Shown here: positions 9,426 through 21,472 of the stretch, piece after piece
How positions within the stretch are numbered: the first letter of the stretch is position 1
How the letters are laid out: each line of letters opens with the position of its first letter
From: Pelobates cultripes
Lineage: Eukaryota; Chordata; Amphibia; Anura; Pelobatidae
Assembly (NCBI GenBank): GCA_933207985.1
Contig: OW240916.1
Span: 292,539,555 to 292,603,554, forward strand
Direction: 5' to 3'
DNA length: 64,000 nt
Position numbers and translations under genes: made by a program
The notes under the pieces: generated by a model
What the model was told of the DNA's origin: nothing
What the model saw: the letters and a program-made list of their open reading frames with translations, nothing else
The model's database searches: none

Positions 9426-12400
9426 GAGAAGTTCTGCACTTTCTGGATGTAAAAACTGACTTTGCTAGTTTGTCAGGACTCCGAGTCCATTGCTGTTAAT
9501 GCTGGGGGGGTGTTTTTATAAAACTCTGAGTGATTTAGGGTGTATAGGTCTTACCCAAACAGTATCTGATCAGACTGGGGGATATTATAAATAATTATTA
9601 ATGACAGCTTTACTTCTATTCCCATCAATATCATATGTTTTCAACCCCCATCTCCATCCATTGTAACCTCCATCATTCATCACTGGACATTGCTTTTTAT
9701 TTTGTGGCTTAGTAATTGGTTTGTGTTGTGAATGAGGTCAGAGACTGCTGTCAATATTATTATTAGTGCATGGTGATTAAGTGTAATTTGGCTGCTGAAA
9801 TGGTAATAATAATAAATGATGGGTTTGGTAATAATAATAATGAGAATTAAAATGTTTGTGATCAGGCAGTGGGAGAATGCCAAATTAGGGCATGCTATGG
9901 GAAGCTATAATTATTAGCTTTTATAGAGCAAATTTATTATTAGCTTTTTAAATAGCTTTTTTTTAAAAAAAAAATGTATTAGCTTTTATATATCTTCACC
10001 ATTTTCTGCACAGTTCTACAACAGGGCATAAGCAGCAAATGAAGAACAAACAAGTGTTTACTGGAATATACAGTGATGAGGACAACCAAGTGAGCTGACA
10101 ATCTATAGGTGGTGTTAGAACTTGACGGTCAAGATGATAGAGGGATGTTGTGAGGGGTTGACATGGTAAATGGCTTTTTAGTGGTCAAATAAAACCTTCA
10201 GTAATGGTGTGATCACATGTACATGTCAGTGTTGCCTGTAGAGCAGAGATTGCTATATCTGTGGCATAGTATATGCCTCTATTTCCGTCTGGACGTGCTT
10301 GTTCCAGCTATGGAATTGTTTCACATTGACATTAAACTAAGGTCACTATACAAATCATTAGCCAAGCTGATGGTGTTCTGTCACATATAGCTGCAGTGTA
10401 TAATATGTGAGCATACATCTACAATGAAATGTGGTGGGCTTTGGGGTGGGGAGGGGGGATTGAGGCTTTTCATTTTGATGATAATTTAGTGAATCTGTAA
10501 TGTAAACGTGTCAAAATATATGCATTCATATCTGGACTTTAAATTGTCCTTAAATGGATATCGCGGCTGGCAGAATATATTGCCAGTCTCGTTTAGTCCT
10601 GTGTGGCTTCCCTTACTAAGCAATGTCCTCACCAGCGGGTTCATGGCTAGTAACGTGACTGCCACCTTCAGCTTCATTGATAGCAGAAGCAGGGAAATAC
10701 CAAAAGTAGCATGTCTACGCAGAATCCATTCTCCAATCTCACCCCTTCTAGTGTTGCTAAGGTATATAGAGGCAGGATATCCACTCTTAAATTCTACGGG
10801 ATTCTAAAAATCTACCAGATCATAATCATATTGTTATTTATCTCAGTCTGTTTTTCCTTGCACTGTCAAAGATGGATCAATGGAATTGAGACAAAGACAC
10901 AGAGAATATAGCAGAGTGGGAAGGATTGCTCTATGTATGATGTAATGGTATGGGTGGGGGATATAACCCTTCATTGCTGTGCGATGGCTCACAAGCTGGC
11001 ATTTAGACGGATTAGACCGCAGCAATTTCATTCCTCTTTGACCCAAACCTGTCAGGCGATCGATACACAAATGGGTTTTCCCGTTCTTCATGTGCTGTTC
11101 ACAGGGATTAGCAGATATTGCAAGCGGTAGTTGGGACAGCTTGTCTTAGAGAAATTTTTCCAAACAGCCTGCTTTCCAGTTGGTTGTATGTGCTGTAGAT
11201 CTTAGCTTTATTAATATCCTTGTTATCCAGATTGGTGGTGGCATGTGGAAGGCACTATGGCCAACACAACCTGGCACTGATTACCCTTCTGATTGCTTTT
11301 AGTTTTGCTGGCATGAATCTCAATGACTTTAGAAAATTACTACGTTTGCGCGACTTATGTATGATGCCACCTGGCAATGTATTTGACCTTTTTAGGGCAC
11401 TTCATTCTGAGAGTGAATTATCTGCATAGCAGTTACGGTTTTCTCACGCAAACATTTCTTTTAGCTCTTTGACTGGGTTTCATTTACGAGAAACATACCT
11501 GTTTAGTACTAGCGTTGGGGACAACACACTGCTTAAGGTGTTCTTTCCAATTATCGTCGGAATGTTGTCGAGGACCATGTTGTTTCTTTGCTCAGGCATC
11601 CAAAGGGTTAATTAACACACCAGACTTTATCTTTTCTGTCTCCCCGCTTACTGGATGCTCTTGTCTCCGCGTTTGTGAATCATCCAGTCAACATATTGTA
11701 GCATTTTAATTTGCTTGGTATCCTGCTCGGCTTTTAGTCCCAGACAGGTTGTAGTAGGCAGACTGGCACATCTGAGAGTTACTCACGCCTCATTACACAT
11801 GCCAGGAAAATGACATCCATTTAACGTGTATGGTTGGGTCCACATGTCTGTTCTTCCTGTGCTTCCTTTTTGGGATATCTCCAGAGCTTGTGATCGTGGT
11901 CCGAATGCCCGCCGGCTGCTTACACTAATTGTTCGCCAGTTTGAATGGCAGAGCTTTACAATGCCACCAAATACAAAAGCACAATTAATAAAAATACAAC
12001 ACCACTGAACAAATTAATCATCACAATTTGCAATTTAAATGAAATGACGCTTATAATTAGGGCAGCATTGTTCTTTTACTCTGTTCTAATTTAAAGGTTA
12101 TGCGGTTGGATTCGTCACATGTCTATGGGATCCTGAAGTGCCAGAGAAGATAATGTATTTTTTTTTTTTTTTTTGCCCTTGAACTGTGTTGATAGGACTT
12201 TGGAGGTTATCAGCAATAGCTAGTGGAACTGCAGAAGATAATGAATTAACCTCTCACTTGCCAGAGCTGTATAAAGCGCATAGGTTTATAGAACCCATGC
12301 CCTTTAACTGCTTCACATCCTGACATACCCAATATATTTATGCCATCAAAGTACCATGAAGATGGCATAGAGTTTAACGTTCACCCCTAAGTGGAGATCT

Positions 12401-13120
12401 ATCATTTGTTACATTTCCTTCTGTGAATTGTGGAACGGAACACCTCCCAGCCGAACAGCTGATTCATGCCTCTAATAATATCTGTTCTTGGAGAGATGAG
12501 AGCTCTTACACCAAGCTATTGTCTGCCGTCAAACTCTGTGGATATGATATAAGCACTGAGGATTTCAACCATGAGAAATGGCCCCCTTTCTCACACCCCC
12601 ATCCCATCCACTGGAAGGGGGAATTAAAGCATGATGATGTTATAAATAGCAGCTGGAATATAACTGATACATACAGCACAGATTGGGCCAATTGCAAGTC
12701 AAGGAGGAGGCTACACAGCTGGCTGACAAATGCTGTATAAATTCCTGGAATTAAGACCGTTCTATGGGAAGGGAGGGATATGTGCTCTACTTTTTTCACA
12801 GCTGATATGTTTAACCAGTTCTCTGCCAGAGCAGCTGACATTTAGCCCTTTACATACCAGAGTCCTGACTTATGTGTTTGACTCCTAAATGTCAGAGAAA
12901 TATTTGCACCTTTATCTCAGATCTACTAGATTTAATATGCATCTGGTCACAGTCAGTTTACAATTTCAAGTTCTATATATAATATGTATAAATTTGGTCA
13001 GAGACCAAAAGCGATGACAACTGGGAAGTGGGAGAAACCCCTTTAGAAGGCGAGTCAGTTCTGTGCTTAAAGAGAAGATCTGATTGGCCTGAATAAAGAG
13101 GGCTCTACCTTGTGAAAAGT
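9426..13120. other. DNAJB5 intron 1, proximal part
   Basis: AT-rich intron sequence with ATAATA runs near 9750-9845 and a T run at about 12155-12173. Open frames are short and have no recognisable domain. I see no element with defined ends here. Confidence 0.5.
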
Positions 13121-13122
13121 TA

Positions 13123-13205
13123 AAGAAACACTACAGCGTTGGGAATGCAAACCATGTATTCTTAACGTTAGTGTTCTAGTAACTAGTCTCATAACTGCCC
13201 CTCAC
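13123..13205 (+). repeat. T2-like MITE end, fragment
   Basis: TTAAAGAAACACTACAGCGTT resembles the TTAAAGGnACACTATAG terminus seen in complete copies elsewhere in the window. The matching right terminus was not found. Confidence 0.4.
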
Positions 13206-13849
13206 CACCATGAAATTATCATTTATTTATTTTTTATTCAATTTTACTAATTTCCACCAGCATGCCTGCCATTTTTGCGGTGTCCCCACTCCACCCCCCG
13301 AGTCCCAGGTGGATGATGGGAAAGCAAGATATAGAACCAAAGTCAATTATTGGGAGCGAGATTACTTTTTTCAATAAGAAGTGACACTCTCTAACACATC
13401 TAATTATCCACACACTCTGATACACATGTACAGTAGAGCTAGCTGCCCACACAAATGTGTCAATCACAAACCTGATTAGCAGCACACTCATACTTAAAGA
13501 GATACCTTGCCAGTCACACACACACATACATAGATAACTAGCCAACTCCACACACTCACTCCCACATACATTATATATTTTTTCTCTCACTCCTCCTGCA
13601 GTACATCAGTTGGTAGTGACGAGGTAGGTGTTTTTCTGCATGTTCGGTGTGTTTCCTGGTTCACAATACTGGGGATCATGTGATTGTTACCCTTGATGCG
13701 CTAACCCTTAAAGGAAAAACACACTCAAGGGAGCAAACATTGCAATCTGCAACTCACGTTGTGAGTGGGTGATCCCACTCCAAGCACACCTATGGGATGG
13801 CTCCTGTCACTTACCTTTTATCAGGTGCTGAATGCGAAGTGCTGTCCAC

Positions 13850-14060
13850 ACATATATAATACTGTCACTGCCTTAGAACTGGGAAAGCCAGGTTAGAATA
13901 CCAGTCAGACCACCTCACAGTAAGTGTCCCTGGGAAAGACATCTAACGATATTCATGTAACTACCTCAATAATATGAGAGTGATATGAACCAAGAGAGTC
14001 ATGCTGGCTCGGACATCGCATTAACAAGGTTGGCGTCAGATGTTAAGTGGGCAACTGGAA
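13850..14060 (+). repeat. Possible tRNA-derived SINE remnant
   Basis: A segment around 13890 (CCAGGTTAGAATACCAGTC) resembles a degraded tRNA B box and T arm. It is followed by a CCCTGGGAAAGACATCTAA stretch of the kind often seen in tRNA-SINE bodies. No clear A box, tail or target duplication is present. Confidence 0.3.
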
Positions 14061-15071
14061 CAAACCATTCTTGGACATATAATATATATGTAGAAATTGT
14101 TTAAAATAAGGGGAATTTCAAGAATTCTGACTTAAACCAGCATACCTCTGGCATTGTATAATAATGAGTTAAACCTATATCAGTGATACAGTATTAAGGT
14201 TCCAAACCCTATATGAAATGTATCGTGTGTGTGTATAATATAACAAATTTTGCATAGTGCATCCTCCCATGTCAGTGATTCTCTGTAATCTCACGGTATT
14301 TTACTTGAAAGAAGGTCTCCATTTAACATGTCTCTGTACCCCTCAAGGTTAACCCCCTCGAATGCTAGTGGATCGCGCAGCACAAATCAATGAATGATGC
14401 TCCCAGCACTTAATATGTTAACTGTTTCCCTGTGCTACAGTGCTCAGAGCTGTCATTTTTGGTCCTACCCACACGTTGTTTCATTCACCCCAGGAGGCTT
14501 TATTTAATGTAGACAGACTGTTAAAGTAAGCCTTAGAATGTACACGACGGGCTCTTCGTTTCTGAGAAATCCACAAGCTCCCACATCTTCTATACTGCTA
14601 CGCCACCCACTCACTGGAGTTCCTAGGACAAAATGTTTTCAGTGCAAGGCTGTCAAACAGGAGGCAATGGAGCGTCTCTGAACACAAGGACCTGCCTCTC
14701 TCCGTATTAACCTCTCCGCTGCCATAAGTATAAAGCATTTCTGGTCTCCCACTAGCTGGCTTTTTAACCTTTTCTGACTTCTGTCACGGAATAGGTAAAA
14801 CTATAGATCTTGCCAATGCCGCACTGATCAGACTAAATATGGAGTCTGACACATTTCTGCTTTTGTAGTAGGAAGACTTTCTCTGCAAGTTAATTGCGGA
14901 AAGGTGTTTGTAATGTCTCCAGAGACAAAAAGAAATCTAATAACCATAAACCATATGTCTTACTTCTGTGATATAGATTATTGGATGATGTAGCACTGCA
15001 GATAAAATGGCAATCCATGCTGTGAATGACTGACCAATGCAGGATTTCTCCAGGTGGAAAGAATTTGTAAT

Positions 15072-16440
15072 ATACACTGAACAAAATTGTTTTTTTTGTC
15101 CCCACTTTTCAAGAGCTGAACTCAAAGATCTAAGACTTTTTCTATGTACACAAAATGCCTTTTTCTCTCAAATTTTGTTCATAAATCTGTCTAAATCTGT
15201 GTTAGTGAGCACTTCTCCTTTGCCGAGATAATTCATCCACCTCACAGGTGTGGCATATCAAGATGCTGGTTAGACAGCATGATTATTGCACCAGTGTACG
15301 TTAGGCTGACCACAATAAAAGGCCACTCTAAAATGTGCAGTCTTATCACACAGCACAATGCCATAGATGTCGCGAGTTTTGAGGGAGGGTGCAATTGGCA
15401 TGCTGACTGCAGGAATGTCCACCAGAGCTGTTGCCCATGAATTGAATGTTAATTTCTCTACCATAAGCCATCTCCAAAGGCGCTTTTCAGATAATTTGGC
15501 AGTACATCCAGTCCCGCCTCACAACCGCAGACCACGTGTAACCACACCAGCCCAGGACCTCCACACCCAGCATCTTCACCTTCAAGATCGTCTGAGACCA
15601 GCCACCCGGCCAGCTGCTGCAACAATTGGTTTGCATAACCAAAGAATTTCTGCACAAACTGTCAGAAACCGTCTCAGGGAAGCTCATCTGCTTGCTCGTC
15701 ATCCTCATCGGGGTCTCGACCTGACTGCAGCTCGTTGTCGTAACCAACATTAATGGGCAGATGCTCACATTCTATGGCATCTGGCACTTTGGAGAGGTGT
15801 TTTCTTCACGGATGAATCCTGGTTTTCACTGTACAGGGCAGATGACAGACAGCGTGTTTGCGGTCATGTGGGTGAGCGATTTGCTGATGTCAACGTTGTG
15901 GATTTAGGGGCCCATGGTGGCGGTGGAGTTATGGTATGGGCAGGTGTATGTTATGGACAACAAACACGGGTGCATTTTATTGAATGCACAGAGATACCAT
16001 GACGAGATCCTGAGGCCCGTTGTTGTGCCATTCATTCACAGCCATCACCTCATGATGCAGCATGCTCATGCACGGCCCCATGTTGCAAGAATCTGTACAC
16101 AATTCCTGGAAGCTGAAAACATCCCAGTTCTTGCATGGCCAGCATACTCACTGGACATATCACCCATTGAGCATGGTTGGGATGATCTGGATTGGAGTAT
16201 ACGACCACGTGTTTCAGATCCTGCCAATATCCAGCAACTTCGCACAGCCATTGAAGAGGAGTGGACCAACATTCCACAGACCACAATCAACAACCTGATC
16301 AACTCTATGCGAAGGAGATGGTGGTCACACCAGATACTTACTCATAACTCCCAACATTTCAAACTGGGCACAGAGGGACACTTTAATTTTAAGGGTGCAG
16401 GTGTGGCCAAGGGCAGGGCTGTTCTTTAGTAATTTTAGGT
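15072..16440 (+). mobile_element. Tc1/mariner element, 3' terminus missing
   Basis: The left end ATACACTGAACAAAATTG follows a TA dinucleotide and opens a long subterminal region that leads to the transposase. The family normally ends in a long inverted copy of the same sequence. Downstream of the transposase (after about 16440) no such copy is found, so the right terminus is deleted. The copy lies in intron 1 of DNAJB5 in the same orientation. Confidence 0.88.
15367..16429 (+). pseudogene. Tc1-type transposase, inactivated
   Basis: The N-terminal paired-like helix-turn-helix is visible (GMLTAGMSTRAVAHELNVNF), then RISAQTVRNRLREA. A TAA stop follows at about 15754. The same frame then continues to the first catalytic aspartate (FFTDESWFSLY, about 15802-15830). 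A frameshift near 15990-16000 moves the C-terminal part into another frame, which holds LDISPIEH with the third acidic residue. The second catalytic residue, normally D in the QDNARPH box, reads H (MQHAHARPHVAR). The gene therefore has a stop, a frameshift and a lost catalytic residue of the DDE/D triad. Confidence 0.9.
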
Positions 16441-19400
16441 GACTATGTTTGAGAGCTAATAGATATGTTTTGGATATCATCTTTGTCACTTTTCCCGTGT
16501 TTTCTCTTGACCGCTAATTAGAGCTAATCAAAGTAACCAATCTGTATTTCTGATTTCTTAATTAAATTTCTATAGTTACCTAAGCTGGATGTCTAATGAT
16601 GTGACCACATTGTATTCTCAACTCAAGATGTAGTATGACATAATGAAGAGAATGAACCCCTGTGGGGTCATTCATTTTATTTATTTATTTATTTATAAAA
16701 TATTTTACCCGGAAGGATACATTGAGTTTCCTCTCGTTTTCAAGTATGTAGTTTAGTGAAATAAAGGCAGAGTATCCGTGTCACCCGTTATATTAGCAAA
16801 GGTTTAGAACTTCTAAGGTGAGCTTTAACAGCATCCCAATGGCCTTCAGCTTAACATCTCTGTAATTGTTTGTTTCTTTGTTTTTGTTTGACTTTGGTGG
16901 AGGGGGACTGGTTGTATAATCTGTTGTTTTAGTGTGCTAAGGTCCTTGATCTTTCTTTTACACCACACTCTGTAGGGTTGTTTTTTGTTTTGTTTTCCCC
17001 TTTGTAGATAAATTGGTTGACACGAAATGCAACGTCACTAGAAGTCACTTGTAGCCTTGTTAGTAACAGGATTGTGTAATTAATAAACTCCTGATTAAGG
17101 CAGGTTGACCGCTTTATAAAGCAGACCAAGCATCATCTTTTCCTGTTCACTTTTTAGCATCTGATGACCGTCTGACATGTCTATTCTCTATCTAAAAATT
17201 GTGCTGAATTTAGACTTGCGTGTTGGCTTGTCCCCAAACCCCATAAACCCTGACCAGCTGAGCTTGTCGTTTCCATTTATTCTCTGTCTATCTGTTATGC
17301 ACCCTCTGCTGAGTCCTCTGTGAAATAGAACTCTCCTGACGCCTCTCAACCTACAGATTTTCTCCCAATCCAGTTTTCCAGAACTACCCCAGACTCTGAC
17401 ATGAGGGGGAGGGTGGAAACAATGGATTGTTATTCTAAGTGAGGCCTAAATGTATTGTGTAACCTTGTAGCCATGTGTCAAAACGCATGTCACCATGTCA
17501 GTCAACAATCTGAATTCAGAGAAGGCTGAAGCTACACTTAAAGAAACATCTGACCACATGTTCTTGGGCAGAAATAACTGTTGTGCATTGTTTAATATTT
17601 TTGAAATATAATAACCATCCCTTAACAATATAAGAATTTTGTTCTACCTTTTTGGGATTTTGTAATTGCTACATTCTTTGATATTGTTATTAGGCTTGGA
17701 GTATTTATTACATATAATTTTCAATGTTTTGGGTGGCTGACTTTTTAAAATCCTCATATACCTTCCTTCTCTTCCTTTCATTCTAACCTTGTTGTGGTGA
17801 CACTCCGTTTCTACATTCTTCCTTTGCACTATTTACAGACCTCCTTCCATTTTGTGATTGCGTCCATCTAGTCAAAAGTTTGGGAATCCGAGAAGACACT
17901 TTAGTTTTGGTGCACTTAATGCACAGTTTGTCAGAACTTCAACTGATTGTTGTAACTTCATGTTTTGCGTACAATCATACCTGTATATTTAAATGCCTTT
18001 ACAAGTAAAGTTTCAAACTGAATTTGAGATTTTCTTAATGCAAGGATTAATAGATTTCTGTGGCATTATTCACGTCCCCATGTGGTGGTAACGTCATAAA
18101 CAAGTAGTACTGCAGGTTCTTTCTTACTCCTAGGCAAATCAAGGATGTCTGCAAACCTTTTACATGTGTGCGTAAGAATTTAATCAACAACCATCCAACC
18201 ATCTTGATTTTGGTGTTTCATCCATTCCTCTTCATAAATCTTGAATGTTGCTAAATGATCATTAAGTGGTCATGCCTCCATCTTGTTGTGGTTACCCCTG
18301 CTTCATTTCTTATGAAAAAAAAAAAAAATCTTTGCAGTGGACTCATGAAGTCTGCTTGTTTTGTTTTTGCTTACTTTCCACCAGATGTCTGGCTAACATC
18401 TAGAAAGAAGCTTGCGATTCTGCCGCTTCCCTGGGACCTTCCAGCCCAAGTCACCAAGCCTGGAGGCCACAAGTCATGTTTAAGTGTGAATCCAGGCAAA
18501 GAGTGGGCAACGAATTCTTTATCAAATCTATTAGTGACGGTGCGGCAGAAAAGCGTAGAACCACGTTTTTCAGAGTGGGTATCACCTTAGGGATCCTCTC
18601 TGCTCATTTTGGGGGTAGGTATATTTATTTCTAGTTGTTGGTTGGTTTTGTTTGTATTTTTTTTTATTTTTTTTTCTTTCTTTCTTCCAAGGTATGCATG
18701 CTCTTTGGTAGTAAATACCTCTATGTAGTCTTGTGACTTTATCCACTCAGTTCATGTAGTCTCCTGAATTTCAGCTGAATGTTGAAAAATGCAAAGAAGC
18801 AGCATTTTTGAGTTTAGCACATAAACGTAGTTAGTATATATCTGTACAATGTGCGGAGTGCTTTTACAGCAGACTGGAGCATATACAGTTGATGAATATG
18901 TTATAGAATTCCTGTTAAGCCAAATGTCCATTGGAATTCCTATTACATGTTATATCTGGTAGGTCTTACCCAAGAATTTCATTTCCAGTGATGGCTAATT
19001 ATCAATGCTCTTTATCAAACGGAGCCTTTTCCCCAACTACACCTCCACCCTTTGTTCTGTAGGCTTTTTCAAGTTAAGCCTTCAGAGTTCCACATAGTTA
19101 GGTGTCCATTGAGCTCATCAGTCGCACAGTGAGTAACCAAAGTTTGACATGTAACAAGCCAGTAATAACATAATTTAGGTCAAACTTATTACTCACCCAT
19201 TCAAAGGTTGCAATAAAGTAGTTGGATGAAAAGACTTAAAAATATATTGTACAGATATAGAGCTCTGACTTGTAGAGGACAATATATGCTTCGGGGTCTA
19301 TGATATTTTTATTTAATGCATTAACTGTCTTTGAAACTATGTAAGGGTGATCTCATGGGGCACTTTTTGAGTGATTCACACTGGCTTTGAGTCCATGATC

Positions 19401-19993
19401 ATCATGGATTTCTAAAAATAATATGATCGAAACCTATACCTCCTAAAAAGGGAATCTCCTGGGCCACAGCATAATTTATACCTCACATGTTCTAGATAAA
19501 TGATTGGGTCATCATAAATCCTAGTCAAATCAACATGCCCTTGTATTAGTCTCATGCAACTGAGAATACCTCACCTTCCAGAGTCAAGGGCCTCTTCATA
19601 AAACACGTCCGTTAATATAGCTATAGGTCTTACTCCTTGTACTGATGTAATTTCCTTTAAACTTAAATTGTAAGTGTTAGATGAAAATCTGCAACTACAG
19701 GGTAGTGATAGCGTTCTGTGTAAAAGCTTGCATTCATGAAAACAACTTTTTTCATTTTTTTATTTTATTTTATTTTTTTAAATCAAGTTAAAAACAAAGA
19801 CAACAACATATCAGGAGCCATGTTGTACGTGAACTCTCACACATGTGCAAGAGTAGAAAAATATAGACCACCGAAGATACTGCTGGATTCTCCTTAGATC
19901 TGTTTGTGCATTAACAGATGTAAGTGACATCCAAAGGGGAACAGCATAACAGGGCCATTTTTGCGAAATTTGACTACAGGGACAAAGTAGTCC
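16441..19993. other. DNAJB5 intron 1, distal part
   Basis: No gene is seen. Around 16675-16760 a TTTATTTATTTATAAAATATTTTACCC segment looks like a common dispersed repeat end. Poly-T/A tracts lie near 18306-18320, 18655-18690 and 19745-19785. Confidence 0.45.
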
Positions 19994-20001
19994 CTGTAGA
20001 T

Positions 20002-20139
20002 CAGGGGTGCCCAAAAGGTAGATATCCAGATGTTGTAGAACTGCAACTACCATGATGCTTTGCATGCTTTTAGAATGACAAAGGATCATGGAAGCTGTCG
20101 TTTTAAAACATCTGGGGTTCTTTCTATTGGGCACCCCTG
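20002..20139. mobile_element. hAT-type MITE, 138 bp
   Basis: Termini CAGGGGTGCCCAAAAGG and its inverse TTGGGCACCCCTG are flanked by a perfect 8-bp duplication CTGTAGAT (19994-20001 and 20140-20147). TIR form and 8-bp duplication are the hAT hallmarks. The two arms are themselves partly palindromic and include an ACTACCATGATGC stretch. Confidence 0.92.
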
Positions 20140-20168
20140 CTGTAGATCTTCTGATATCAGTTTGGTCC

Positions 20169-20248
20169 TTAACCCCTTAAGGACACATGACATGTGTGAC
20201 ATGTCATGATTCCCCTTTATTCCAGAAGTTTGGTCCTTAAGGGGTTAA
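20169..20248. mobile_element. TTAA-flanked MITE (piggyBac-like), 80 bp
   Basis: It begins TTAACCCCTTAAGGAC and ends GTCCTTAAGGGGTTAA, with TTAA at both borders. A TTAA target and very short length fit a piggyBac-type MITE. The superfamily call is inferred. Confidence 0.65.
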
Positions 20249-20365
20249 AGACCTAATGGCAGCACAGGTTCAACATATTTAGCTTTGGCTGCTGAATTCA
20301 GCCCTTCAGTCATCATTTTAGTGGGTCGTTCAGATTGCTGTGTCCTCATAGACTGTCATTGGTCT

Positions 20366-20707
20366 TTAAAAGAACACTCCCACCCCTGTTACCACTTCAT
20401 TTTAATTGTTGTTATGGGGCAGGAGAGTCTAGGTGCCTCTTTACCTTCAATACATCTTGTTACAGTCAATGGGCAGTCCATAATGGGCATCAGCTGATGT
20501 TCTAAGCCTGTCACCAGCCACCTGGCAAACCTTCCTGATAACTCCAGCAGTCTATGAGTAGAGAGGAGGCAGAGCTGACAGAGTGACCAACTTTGGATTT
20601 AAACCATTGGAATACTTTTTAACCTCTGGAAGTAAGATGGCACCATGACACTCCTGCCCTATCACTTTATAGAGATGAAGTTTGTTCTGGGAGTGTCCCG
20701 TTTTTAA
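20366..20707. mobile_element. T2/Kolobok-like MITE, about 342 bp
   Basis: TTAAAAGAACACTCCCA at the left and TGGGAGTGTCCCGTTTTTAA at the right form imperfect terminal inverted repeats bordered by TTAA. Confidence 0.55.
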
Positions 20708-21223
20708 AAGGGATCTAAGAACCCTGTGATAAGTGTGGTTGTGTGTTTTTGTCTTGTGGGGAGTTGTTTTGTTCTGTGTTTTACCCCCATTTCTCTTTGT
20801 ACTTATGGTAAATAATATTTAAAATTTGATTTGTTAGAATAGGAGAATAATTTATTCGGTGTTTCCATATTTTTTAACCAATTTTTTTTTCATTTTACTT
20901 ATTGGTTAATTATTACTATATTATACTACTTCTATACCTATTTACTTATTGGTATGATACGGAGATTCACACCCTTTGGTAAAGTAACCAGAGTAACTTT
21001 GGGAGGGTGGGGTAGGATAAATCGTTCAGTGGCATATTAACTTGGTAGTTTGTTATTCTTCTGGTTAGAAGACATCTCAGATATGCATAATTTTTATCCT
21101 AATCTCAATGTTAGTAACTGACTAGTGCCACATTGATGTGACGTGAAGTATGGATTCTTTGACTTCTAATAATAATAATTATTACAAAGACTAGTTTTAT
21201 AACTATCTCTGTACTCTCTCCAG

Positions 21224-21261
21224 GGGCAAAGACTCCCGAACCGAAACCTCACAATTTGGAG
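21224..21261 (+). other. DNAJB5: DNAJB5 exon 2, untranslated part
   Basis: A pyrimidine-rich acceptor (CTCTCTCCAG) precedes 21224. Thirty-eight bases of leader separate it from the ATG at 21262. The TTG two codons upstream is in frame but is not a credible start, because all DNAJB5-type proteins begin MGKDYY. Confidence 0.85.
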
Positions 21262-21472
21262 ATGGGGAAGGACTACTACAAGATACTGGGTATCCCCAAT
21301 GGAGCCAATGAAGAGGAGATCAAAAAGGCCTATCGTAAAATGGCACTCAAATACCACCCAGACAAAAACAAGGATGCTAATGCTGAGGACAAGTTCAAGG
21401 AGATAGCAGAGGCCTATGATGTTCTCAGTGACCCCAAGAAGAGGGGTGTGTACGACCAGTATGGTGAAGAAG
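21262..21472 (+). CDS. DNAJB5: DNAJB5 coding exon 2: J domain
   Basis: Encodes residues 1-70 and the first base of codon 71 of a class B HSP40 co-chaperone. The J domain stimulates HSP70 ATP hydrolysis in cytosol and nucleus. Its start [10 protein letters not shown], the positively charged helix II ([11 protein letters not shown]) and the invariant HPD triplet at residues 32-34 are all visible. Helix IV ends in [15 protein letters not shown]. The donor is AG|GTCAGT, a weaker but acceptable site, and the codon for Gly71 is split across intron 2 in phase 1. The splice to 24706 preserves the frame. The start is chosen because ATG at 21262 gives the family N-terminus exactly. Confidence 0.96.

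Noticed and set aside
10486..12841. Short open frames in DNAJB5 intron 1
   Set aside because: Length and composition are as expected by chance; no splice context or domain is visible.
21256..21261. TTG two codons before the DNAJB5 ATG as start
   Set aside because: The ATG at 21262 gives the invariant MGKDYY start of the family.
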